From UMGS1668 sp035447605 (GTDB lineage: Bacteria > Bacillota > Clostridia > Oscillospirales > Ruminococcaceae): a DNA stretch of 12,904 nucleotides. The stretch's first letter is position 1; the number at the start of each line of letters is the position of its first letter. Positions 6,101 through 11,853 of the stretch are shown here, in pieces. The notes under the pieces were generated by a model. That model saw only the letters and a program-made list of their open reading frames with translations, did not search any database and was not told the origin of the DNA. The stretch is from positions 1 through 12,904 of the forward strand of contig DAOTHJ010000032.1 of NCBI GenBank assembly GCA_035447605.1, given 5' to 3'. The translations under genes and the position numbers were made by a program.

Positions 6101-6985
6101 TCAGGTTCGTTTCTCTCCCCAGAAGAAGAGGGCGACCGTGCCCGGGCCGGTGTGGCTGCCGATCGTGGTGCCGACGTAGTTAATCAGCACCTTGCCGTTA
6201 AGATGCGGAAAGCGGGCTTCGATCAGATCGGCGACGGCGCGGGCATCCTCATAGCAGGCGGAGTGGGAGATAAAGCATTTTCCGGAGTAATTTGTGCCGT
6301 CCTGCGCGTATTTTTCCATACGGGCGACGATCTCCTGAATGACCTTCTGCTTCGTGCGGATTTTGCTGCGCGGAATCAGGCGGCCGGCGACGTCCATGTC
6401 GAGCAGCGGGCAGATGCTGAGCAGCCCGCCGATGACGCCCGCCGTCTTGGAGATGCGCCCGCCGCGGATGTAGTACGTGAGGTCGGTCGAGAAGAACCAG
6501 TGATGCACGTCAAGCTTATGCGCCTCGGCCCAGTCGTGCAGGTCCTCGATCCCCATGCCGGAATCCCGGAGATCGGCGAGCTTGTCCATCAGCAGGCCGT
6601 AGCCCGAGGAGGCGCCCAGCGAGTCGACGATGTAGATTTTGCGGTCCGGGAAGCGTTCCCTCGCGATCAACGCGGCATTGCAGGCGGAGCCGTAGCTGCC
6701 GGAGATGCCCGAAGAGAGCGTGACGTGCAGGATGTCTTTTCCTTCCTCAAGAAAGCGGGTGAAGTAATCAAGATACTCCGTGATGTTGACCTGGGAGGTC
6801 CGGGTTTCCGCTCCTTCGGCGACCAGGCGGTAGAATTCCTCGAACGGGATCGAGCGGCCGAGGTCGTCCTCATACTCCACCCCGTTGAGAAAGTAATGGA
6901 AGCAGATAAAAGGAATGCCGCGGCCCTCCAGATGCTCGCGCGAAAGGTCGGCGGTGGAGCAGCAGCTCAGAATGTAATCGGACAA
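6101..6985 (-). CDS. DegV-family fatty-acid-binding protein (FakB-like)
   Basis: A 294-residue cytoplasmic protein. DegV/FakB proteins hold a fatty acid while the kinase FakA phosphorylates it for phospholipid synthesis. The start is TTG at 6985 with AGGAGG at 6995-7000. Family marks are ETRTSQ (residues 60-65), LSSGISGSYGSA (90-101), RGGRISKTAG (174-183) and a C-terminal IGSHTGPGTVALFF (275-288), corresponding to the lipid-binding Thr/Ser and His positions of the family. No fakA-like kinase is nearby. A weak promoter (TTGCCT, 17 bases, GAAAAT; plus 7018-7046) is possible. The last codons are duplicated twice downstream. Which fatty acid it binds cannot be told. Confidence 0.92.
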   Translation of the reverse strand: MSDYILSCCSTADLSREHLEGRGIPFICFHYFLNGVEYEDDLGRSIPFEEFYRLVAEGAETRTSQVNITEYLDYFTRFLEEGKDILHVTLSSGISGSYGSACNAALIARERFPDRKIYIVDSLGASSGYGLLMDKLADLRDSGMGIEDLHDWAEAHKLDVHHWFFSTDLTYYIRGGRISKTAGVIGGLLSICPLLDMDVAGRLIPRSKIRTKQKVIQEIVARMEKYAQDGTNYSGKCFISHSACYEDARAVADLIEARFPHLNGKVLINYVGTTIGSHTGPGTVALFFWGEKRT

Positions 6986-7090
6986 GGCAGGATTCCTCCT
7001 TCAGATTGAATAGCTTTATTTTCCCGCGGAAATTCCTCTAAGGCAAGAAATTTTTTCGCCGGGATGCTCTACAAATAACGAAAAGGAGTA

Positions 7091-7144
7091 GAACCGTTCC
7101 GAAACGGCTCTCCCCCTTTTGGAAAAGACTCTACGAATCGTAGA
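7091..7144 (-). terminator. Hairpin pair after the XRE regulator gene
   Basis: Two small inverted repeats lie in the 165-base space between degV and the regulator gene. TCTACGA/TCGTAGA (7130-7136 and 7138-7144) sits eight bases past the regulator stop; on the minus strand it is followed by TCTTTTCC. CCGTT/AACGG (7094-7098 and 7103-7107) has a 4-nt loop and is followed leftward by CTACTCCTTTT. Either could end leftward transcription, but both U tracts are poor. Confidence 0.45.
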
Positions 7145-7150
7145 ATCGGG

Positions 7151-7729
7151 TTATTCTCCGGATCTTTTGATGCGGAAACTCAGGAATACGATCAGCGCGG
7201 CCGGGATGGCCAACAGCAGAAGCTGCCACCAGTTATACCTCAAAAACGTCAGATAGACCGTCCCGATCAGGCTCAGCACGAGAAAAAGAACGATGTACAT
7301 GTTGTATCTGCCCTCATACCAGACCGAATTGAGCACGAGCACCGTCACAAGCGAGACCGGCACCGCATAGACGAAGATGATCCAGTGCAGCTCGCCGAGA
7401 ATCCAGAAAAGGATAAACAAAAGGAGCGCCACCGTCCAGATTCCGGCGACGGAGAGCGTCGTAATCATCGAGCGGCGATAGGGCAGGAACGGCTGCGCGT
7501 TCTGCGGCGTGACGGTATCTTTTTCGCCGGTCATCGAGTCGATCGTAACGCCGAAAATGTCCGACATCTGCTTCATGACGTAGATATCCGGCACGGCCTC
7601 GGCGCGTTCCCATTTGGAGACGGATTTATCGGAATAATTCAGTTTTTCACCGAGCTCGGCCTGCGTCATGCCGGCGGCGGTGCGCAGCCGGATGATATTG
7701 CTGGCGATGACGGTCTTGAGTTCATCCAT
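7151..7729 (-). CDS. XRE-family regulator fused to a four-helix membrane domain
   Basis: A 192-residue protein from ATG at 7729, with GAGGAGGA at 7736-7743. Residues about 9-64 form an XRE (Cro/C1-type) helix-turn-helix: MTQAELGEKLNYSDKSVSKW is the typical helix pair, followed by ERAEAVPDIYVMKQMSDIFGV. Residues about 87-190 hold four hydrophobic helices with short loops and a basic end (FRIKRSGE). The protein should sit in the cytoplasmic membrane with its DNA-binding domain inside, perhaps sensing membrane state or a bound partner. No transporter, peptide or resistance gene adjoins it in the same transcription unit, so its targets are unknown; autoregulation at its own promoter is an inference. 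Such XRE-plus-membrane proteins are common and little studied in Clostridia. Confidence 0.85.
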   Translation of the reverse strand: MDELKTVIASNIIRLRTAAGMTQAELGEKLNYSDKSVSKWERAEAVPDIYVMKQMSDIFGVTIDSMTGEKDTVTPQNAQPFLPYRRSMITTLSVAGIWTVALLLFILFWILGELHWIIFVYAVPVSLVTVLVLNSVWYEGRYNMYIVLFLVLSLIGTVYLTFLRYNWWQLLLLAIPAALIVFLSFRIKRSGE

Positions 7730-7758
7730 ACGGGGTCCTCCTCGGGGTTAATACTATT

Positions 7759-7787
7759 ATTATCGTCGCAGCGGGAGGGAAAATCAA
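7759..7787 (-). promoter_or_regulatory. Sigma-A promoter of the XRE regulator gene
   Basis: Minus strand TTGATT (7782-7787), 17-base spacer, GATAAT (7759-7764). The start of transcription would fall near 7752, leaving a ~22-nt leader with the ribosome binding site. The A+T-rich run ATAATAATAGTATTAA around the -10 could also hold an operator. Confidence 0.65.
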
Positions 7788-7789
7788 GA

Positions 7790-7983
7790 ACGAATTTGTG
7801 AATTCGGCGCTTCGCAGAGGGGGAACGGCCCTTTTTCTTATTCAAAAAGAAAACCGCCTGCGAAAAGTCCCCATTCGGCCGAAAGGTTCCCGCGCGGCCG
7901 AAAGCGCCCCGCCGCACCGGAGACCTCTCTTCCGGAGAAACCGGCCGGGACAGGGGCGGCCCCGCAAAGAAACCGCCCGACGG
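7790..7983. other. Gap with no convincing gene, holding an imperfect inverted repeat
   Basis: About 300 bases separate the regulator gene from the ABC transporter ATPase. The open frames crossing here run on into neighbouring genes in other frames, lack ribosome binding sites and show no family. TTCGCAG (7811-7817) and CTGCGAA (7858-7864) form an inverted repeat that encloses CGG/CCG and CTTTTT/AAAAAG arms (7831-7836, 7844-7849). The rest (7865-7983) is GC-rich with the decamer CGGCCGAAAG occurring twice. I see no promoter or RNA gene that I can name. Confidence 0.4.
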
Positions 7984-8011
7984 CAAAAAAACACTCCCCG
8001 TCTCCGGGGAG
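7984..8011 (-). terminator. Terminator of the amino-acid ABC transporter operon
   Basis: CTCCCC (7994-7999) pairs with GGGGAG (8006-8011); on the minus strand the stem is followed by TG and a seven-base T run (plus A run 7985-7991). It lies 41 bases beyond the ATPase stop. Confidence 0.8.
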
Positions 8012-8052
8012 CGAAGGGACGGATTCGGCTGCGGGCAAAACGCACCGGGCGC

Positions 8053-8820
8053 TTACAGCAGGATCTTGCTGAGAAAATCCTGAAGGCGAGGGCTTTCCGG
8101 GTATTCAAACATCTTTTCCGGGCTCCCCTCTTCGATCAGGCGGCCGGATTCCATAAAGAGCACCCGGCTGCCGACCTCTTTGGCAAAGCCCATCTCATGC
8201 GTGACGACGACCATCGTCATGCCCCCGCGCGCGAGCTCCTTCATGACTTCAAGCACCTCGCCCACCATTTCGGGGTCGAGGGCGGAGGTCGGCTCGTCGA
8301 AGAGCATCACCTGCGGCTCCATCATCAGCGCGCGCACGATGGCGACGCGCTGTTTCTGCCCGCCGGAGAGCTGGATCGGATAGGCGTTCCAGCGGTCGTC
8401 GAGGCCGACGCGCTTTAAAAGCTCATGGGCCTTCTCTTCGGCTTCCTTTTTGGACATATGCTTCACATGCATCGGGGCGATCGTCATATTCTCGAGGATC
8501 GTTTTATGCGGAAACAGGTTGAAATGCTGAAACACCATGCCCATCTTCTGGCGATGGAGGTTGATGTCGCAGTGCCTGTCGGTGATCTCCACGCCGTCGA
8601 AGACGATCGTGCCCTCGGTCGGCGGCTCAAGCAGGTTGAGGCTGCGCAGGAAGGTCGATTTCCCGGAGCCGGAGGGTCCGATCACGACGACGACTTCGCC
8701 CGGGTAGATCTCCGCGTCGACGCCGTCGAGCGCCTTGATTTTTCCCTTGTTGTAGTATTTTTTGAGGCCGTACACTGAGATCAGGGCCCCTTGTTCCACA
8801 AGGTTATCGGATATCGCCAC
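8053..8820 (-). CDS. Polar amino-acid ABC transporter, ATP-binding subunit (GlnQ/HisP type)
   Basis: A 255-residue ATPase that powers uptake through the permease encoded just upstream. The start is GTG at 8820, seven bases after GAGGAGG (8828-8834); the gene overlaps the permease end by 17 bases, so translation is coupled. An in-frame TTG at 8838 lies upstream of the ribosome binding site and is rejected. Walker A GPSGSGKST is at residues 48-56, the Q-loop in MVFQHFNLFPH, the ABC signature LSGGQKQRVA at 151-160, Walker B VMLFDEPTSALD at 171-182 and the switch histidine in VVTHEMGFAKEV at 208. The helical subdomain and VLFMESGRLIEEGSP are typical of polar amino-acid importers. It is the last gene of the three-gene operon. 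Confidence 0.95.
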   Translation of the reverse strand: MAISDNLVEQGALISVYGLKKYYNKGKIKALDGVDAEIYPGEVVVVIGPSGSGKSTFLRSLNLLEPPTEGTIVFDGVEITDRHCDINLHRQKMGMVFQHFNLFPHKTILENMTIAPMHVKHMSKKEAEEKAHELLKRVGLDDRWNAYPIQLSGGQKQRVAIVRALMMEPQVMLFDEPTSALDPEMVGEVLEVMKELARGGMTMVVVTHEMGFAKEVGSRVLFMESGRLIEEGSPEKMFEYPESPRLQDFLSKILL

Positions 8821-9505
8821 GGCGCATCCTCCTCTCAAAATAGCCGATCAGCTTCGAGGTCGGGAAGGTCAGCACGAAATACAGCGCCGCCGCGATCAGC
8901 AGAGGCTCGGCGATGATGAAGGTCGCGGACTGGGCGGCCTTGACGCCGTACATGATCTCCTGAACGCCGATGGTGTAGCAGATCGAGGATTCCTTGATGA
9001 TCGTGACGAATTCGTTGCCGATGGCCGGCAGGATATTCTTGATAGCCTGCGGAAGCACGATCAGGCGCATATTCTGGAACTGCGTGAGTCCGAGGCTGCG
9101 CGCGGCTTCGGTCTGGCCGATGTCGATGCTCTGGATGCCGGCGCGGATGATCTCGGAGGTGTAGGCGCCGGAGTTGAGCGCGAGCGCCACGACGCCCGGG
9201 AAGAAGCGGTCAAACTTGATAAAGCCGAAGAGCGTGATATCCGGCAGCTGAATGCCGGAGAAGACGACTAAGTAGACGATGAAGAGTTGCACGAGCATCG
9301 GCGTCGCGCGGATCACCTCGACATAGGTGGCGGCGATGAGTTTGAAGACGCCCACCTTGCTCAGCCGCATAATGGCCAGCAGCAGCGCGAGGAAAAACCC
9401 GAAAAAGACGGTCAGCGCGGAGATCGAGACGGTACAAATCATACCCTGTTTGAAGAGCTCCGCATAGCGGAGCACCTTCTCAAAGCCTTCGGCGGAGATG
9501 GACAT
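8804..9505 (-). CDS. Polar amino-acid ABC transporter, permease (HisM/GlnP type)
   Basis: A 233-residue membrane protein that forms the import channel. ATG at 9505 is chosen for its AAAGGAG at 9513-9519; an in-frame ATG at 9565 would add 20 residues encoded by the 14-bp hairpin, and is rejected. Hydrophobic helices lie near residues 22-48, 54-86, 102-120, 160-178 and 192-220. The family loop that docks on the ATPase is visible as GQTEAARSLGLTQFQNMRLI (130-149), with the EAA motif, and VEVIRATPMLVQLFIVY (62-78) is the usual N-terminal signature. It is transcribed after the binding-protein gene and overlaps the ATPase gene. One permease gene suggests a homodimer. Confidence 0.95.
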   Translation of the reverse strand: MSISAEGFEKVLRYAELFKQGMICTVSISALTVFFGFFLALLLAIMRLSKVGVFKLIAATYVEVIRATPMLVQLFIVYLVVFSGIQLPDITLFGFIKFDRFFPGVVALALNSGAYTSEIIRAGIQSIDIGQTEAARSLGLTQFQNMRLIVLPQAIKNILPAIGNEFVTIIKESSICYTIGVQEIMYGVKAAQSATFIIAEPLLIAAALYFVLTFPTSKLIGYFERRMRRGDIR

Positions 9506-9544
9506 AAAAGAGCTCCTTTCGGAAAGGATTTCAAAACACAAGCA

Positions 9545-9576
9545 ACTCCTCCCGGATGAGAGCATCCGGGAGGAGT
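9545..9576 (-). promoter_or_regulatory. 14-bp intercistronic hairpin between binding-protein and permease genes
   Basis: ACTCCTCCCGGATG (9545-9558) and CATCCGGGAGGAGT (9563-9576) are perfectly complementary with a 4-nt loop. It follows the binding-protein stop by 30 bases. The downstream U content is poor (TGCTTGTGTTTTG), so it may be a leaky terminator or a 3' stabiliser that leaves more binding-protein mRNA than permease mRNA, a known arrangement in ABC importer operons. Confidence 0.8.
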
Positions 9577-9606
9577 ATGAAACCGGTTAAGAGAGAAAGC
9601 GACGGG

Positions 9607-10506
9607 TCAGGCCTGATAATCCGCAAGCTGGCCTTCGTAGATGTTGCCGGCGGCAAGCTCATTGGCATCGGCGACGAACTGGTTTATGGAGCCATCCTCA
9701 ATCAGCCCGGCGATGACTTCATTGACGGCGGCGAGCAGGGTCTCGTTGCCCTTCTGGAGCGCGACGGCGGAACCGGCCACATCGTATTCGACATCCATGA
9801 CAAGCTCAAGTTCCGGATAATTCAGTTTGTAGCACTCGGCGACGGCGGTCTCGATAAAGGCGGCCTGGAGTTTTCCGGCCAGCAGCTCGGAGATGATATC
9901 GGTGACCTTAGAGAGGCCGACGATGTTGGCGTCCGGCGTGTACTGCTCGGCAAGATCCATCTGGATGGATCCGGTCTGGGCACCGACGCTCTTGCCGGTC
10001 AGGGACTCATAGGTGTTGTAGACGTCCTTGTTTTCGGAGAGGACAACCAGAGACTGTCCGCCCATGTAATAGATATCCGAGAAATCAAAGGTCTCGGCGC
10101 GCTCCGGATCCGGAGAGAAGCCCGCGATGCCGAGGTCGACGTTGCCGGCCTGAAGCTCAAGCAGGATGCTGTCGAAATCCATCGGAACGACTTCGAGCTC
10201 AAGGCCGAGGTGATCGGCGATGGCCTGCGCAAGGGCAATGTCGAAACCGGAGAGGCTCAGGTTGCCGGCGTCGTCGACGGAGTAGAACTCATACGGGGCA
10301 AAATCCGGGCTGGTCGCCACGGTCAGTTTGCCGGCGGTGACCGTCGTGATTTCGGCGGGCGCTTCGGAGACGGCTTCGCTTTCGGACGGAGCGGCGGATT
10401 CTTCCGGTACGGATTCCGGGGCGGAAGATTCCGTCTCGGTCTGCGCGCACGCGGCAAGAGAGAAGCAAAGGATCAGCGCAAGAACCAGCGCAAGAAGTTT
10501 TTTCAT
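9607..10506 (-). CDS. Polar amino-acid ABC transporter, substrate-binding lipoprotein
   Basis: A 299-residue extracellular lipoprotein (solute-binding family 3) that captures an amino acid and hands it to the permease. ATG at 10506 has GGAGG at 10515-10519. The signal peptide ends in the lipobox LAAC with Cys20, the lipid anchor. Residues about 21-55 are a Ser/Glu/Pro/Ala-rich linker. The binding domain shows LTVATSPDFAPYEF (61-74), SGFDIALAQAIADHLGL (86-102), AGNVDLGIAGFSPDPERAET (120-139) and FSDIYY (142-147). The Asp and Arg in these motifs usually hold the ligand's charged groups. First gene of the operon, from a perfect-consensus promoter. The exact amino acid transported cannot be read from the sequence. 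Confidence 0.95.
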   Translation of the reverse strand: MKKLLALVLALILCFSLAACAQTETESSAPESVPEESAAPSESEAVSEAPAEITTVTAGKLTVATSPDFAPYEFYSVDDAGNLSLSGFDIALAQAIADHLGLELEVVPMDFDSILLELQAGNVDLGIAGFSPDPERAETFDFSDIYYMGGQSLVVLSENKDVYNTYESLTGKSVGAQTGSIQMDLAEQYTPDANIVGLSKVTDIISELLAGKLQAAFIETAVAECYKLNYPELELVMDVEYDVAGSAVALQKGNETLLAAVNEVIAGLIEDGSINQFVADANELAAGNIYEGQLADYQA

Positions 10507-10562
10507 CTTTATTTCCTCCAGATTGTTTTGTGTAATTTGTTTGCTTTGTGGAATATAGATGC

Positions 10563-10591
10563 ATTATAGCGCCGCGTTTTTTGAATGTCAA
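10563..10591 (-). promoter_or_regulatory. Perfect-consensus sigma-A promoter of the ABC operon
   Basis: Minus strand TTGACA (10586-10591), 17-base spacer, TATAAT (10563-10568): every position matches the consensus. An A+T-rich stretch upstream (10592-10635) resembles an UP element. The leader is only about 50 nt and shows no riboswitch or T-box. Confidence 0.92.
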
Positions 10592-10668
10592 TACATAAAT
10601 ATAAATTTTTTTGAATATTCATGGAAAAATTCTGCATATCTAACGTATAACGTGAATATTGTACAAAA

Positions 10669-10722
10669 AATCATAAAAACACCCGGCCACCCCAGACGGG
10701 CGGGCCAGGTGTTTTTATGATT
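10669..10722. terminator. Long terminator hairpin after the A+T-rich membrane gene
   Basis: AATCATAAAAACACC (10669-10683) and GGTGTTTTTATGATT (10708-10722) form a 15-bp perfect stem. Inner GGCC pairing (10685-10688 with 10703-10706) extends it. T tracts on both strands let it work both ways; it sits 23 bases past the stop of the leftward gene and upstream of the ABC operon promoter. Confidence 0.85.
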
Positions 10723-10745
10723 GCCGCGTTATTTTTAAGGCGGCT

Positions 10746-11447
10746 TCAAACGTAAAAATTGGAATGCATTACTTTATTTTTTTCTTGAAGGATACAAATT
10801 ACTAATCCTACCAAAGCTGAAACGAAAATTACAATATATTCTACATATCTCATAACACTAATATTACGCAATTGATCTGAGACGGTAACACCAAGTGTGT
10901 TATATGTTAAGACTGGAATCTCAATTGTGGCTTGGGTCCAGATACAATCTAAGTCTTGGTTATTTTCTGGTAGAAGTATCTCAATATCATACTTCTCTTT
11001 GGATTCGATAATTTCAGGCAAATCTCTAATTTCATAATCATGGTAATTGAAGTCAAATAAATTAAAAGTACTTGTCAAATATGTCTCTGGAAACGAAGAG
11101 CCTTTTCTTAAATAGTCAGAATCGGGGTCGCCTTCCTCATATTCAATGTCTTCGTAATAATAAATCTTTGCTTCGGCTACATATTTATTCGGATCACCAT
11201 CAATACTCAACATTGTATTGATAGAATATGCACCTTCGGGGACTCCTTCCAAATAGACAAAATATAAGTTTATTGGGCAAGTAATTAGAGCAACCGTTAA
11301 TATGATAGAGGCATATTTCTGCTTTGATATAATAGATACAATTTCCTTGACTGGTTTTTTCTTGAATAGACGTGAACAGATTAATGTAAAAATGTAAATT
11401 GAATATAAGCCGGAGATGACATAAAGCCAGGCAAAGATCGTTTGCAT
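10746..11447 (-). CDS. A+T-rich membrane protein of unknown function
   Basis: A 233-residue protein from ATG at 11447 with GAGGTG at 11456-11461, eight bases away; an in-frame ATG at 11513 would run through the palindrome and is rejected. I do not recognise the family. Hydrophobic helices lie at residues 3-24, 46-66 and 202-221. Between the second and third is a ~135-residue soluble domain, rich in Tyr, Asp and Glu (e.g. KIYYYEDIEYEEGDPDSDYL), likely a beta-rich domain outside or inside the membrane. Base composition and codon use (frequent ATA, AAT, TTA) are far more A+T-rich than all neighbours, which suggests recent transfer. It lies between the ABC operon and tRNA-Leu as a single-gene unit with its own terminator. 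Confidence 0.75.
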   Translation of the reverse strand: MQTIFAWLYVISGLYSIYIFTLICSRLFKKKPVKEIVSIISKQKYASIILTVALITCPINLYFVYLEGVPEGAYSINTMLSIDGDPNKYVAEAKIYYYEDIEYEEGDPDSDYLRKGSSFPETYLTSTFNLFDFNYHDYEIRDLPEIIESKEKYDIEILLPENNQDLDCIWTQATIEIPVLTYNTLGVTVSDQLRNISVMRYVEYIVIFVSALVGLVICILQEKNKVMHSNFYV

Positions 11448-11468
11448 CCTTATTACACCTCTATTAAA

Positions 11469-11492
11469 GCTATCATTTAATTCAATGATAGC
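11469..11492. promoter_or_regulatory. 24-bp palindrome upstream of the A+T-rich gene
   Basis: GCTATCATT (11469-11477) and AATGATAGC (11484-11492) are perfect 9-bp arms around a 6-nt centre, ending 22 bases before the start codon on the minus strand. A possible promoter overlaps it (TTGCAT, 17 bases, TATCAT, the -10 lying in the arm), so it may be an operator for a dimeric repressor. As RNA it would be a leader hairpin. Confidence 0.5.
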
Positions 11493-11594
11493 ACTATAAA
11501 TAAAGAAATGCAATTATTTGGAAAATGCAGCTAAATCGCCTATTTCTCGGTTGTGCGCCTTGTAAAACGGCAATTTTCAAATAGAAAAAGAAAA

Positions 11595-11618
11595 AGCGCC
11601 GCTTAACCAAGCGACGCT
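11595..11618 (-). terminator. Terminator of tRNA-Leu
   Basis: AGCGCCGCTT (11595-11604) pairs with AAGCGACGCT (11609-11618) with one mismatch and a 4-nt loop. On the minus strand the stem is followed by TTTTCTTTTTCT. It begins 8 bases beyond the tRNA 3' end. Confidence 0.8.
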
Positions 11619-11626
11619 CTTTTGTT

Positions 11627-11714
11627 TGGTGCGGATGATGGGAGTTGAACCCACAGGAACGTAATGTTCACTAGAACCTGAATCTAGCGCGTCTGCCAAT
11701 TCCGCCACATCCGC
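11627..11714 (-). tRNA. tRNA-Leu(CAG) with encoded CCA
   Basis: On the minus strand the acceptor arms GCGGATG (11708-11714) and CATCCGC (11631-11637) pair, followed by discriminator A and an encoded CCA (11627-11629). The anticodon stem CTAGA/TCTAG encloses TTCAGGT, placing anticodon CAG at 11678-11680, which reads CTG leucine codons. The long variable arm (GAAC-ATTAC-GTTC) is typical of tRNA-Leu, and GGTTCAACTCC forms the T arm. It has its own promoter and terminator. Confidence 0.97.
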
Positions 11715-11727
11715 ATTTGCGTGGTTT

Positions 11728-11756
11728 ATTCTAACATTTCCCGGGCGTTCTGTCAA
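11728..11756 (-). promoter_or_regulatory. Sigma-A promoter of tRNA-Leu
   Basis: Minus strand TTGACA (11751-11756), 17-base spacer, TAGAAT (11728-11733), 14 bases before the mature tRNA 5' end. Confidence 0.85.
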
Positions 11757-11853
11757 GACACCGGAAAAATTTTTAATCGGGGTTTCATTTTTCCATCAAT
11801 AAGCACCGCCGCAATGCAAAGAATAATAAAAAACCATGAAAGGATGATTTATT

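Noticed and set aside
5839..6139. CRISPR array
   Set aside because: The repeats are ~130 bp units with only two to three copies, no short spacer-repeat pattern, and no cas genes nearby.
6098..7009. Plus-strand frame (303 codons) opposite degV
   Set aside because: Antisense shadow; degV motifs are unambiguous on the other strand.
7798..8418. Plus-strand frame filling the gap before the ABC ATPase
   Set aside because: It continues antisense through the ATPase gene, crosses the terminator at 7984-8011, and has an Arg/Lys-rich composition typical of a spurious frame.
10507..10562. Riboswitch or T-box in the leader of the amino-acid transporter operon
   Set aside because: The leader is only about 50 nt and lacks stems or a T-box motif.
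9556..10569. Plus-strand frame (337 codons) opposite the binding-protein gene
   Set aside because: Antisense shadow that ends in a run of Gly/Phe/Arg opposite the Ser/Glu linker; no start signal.
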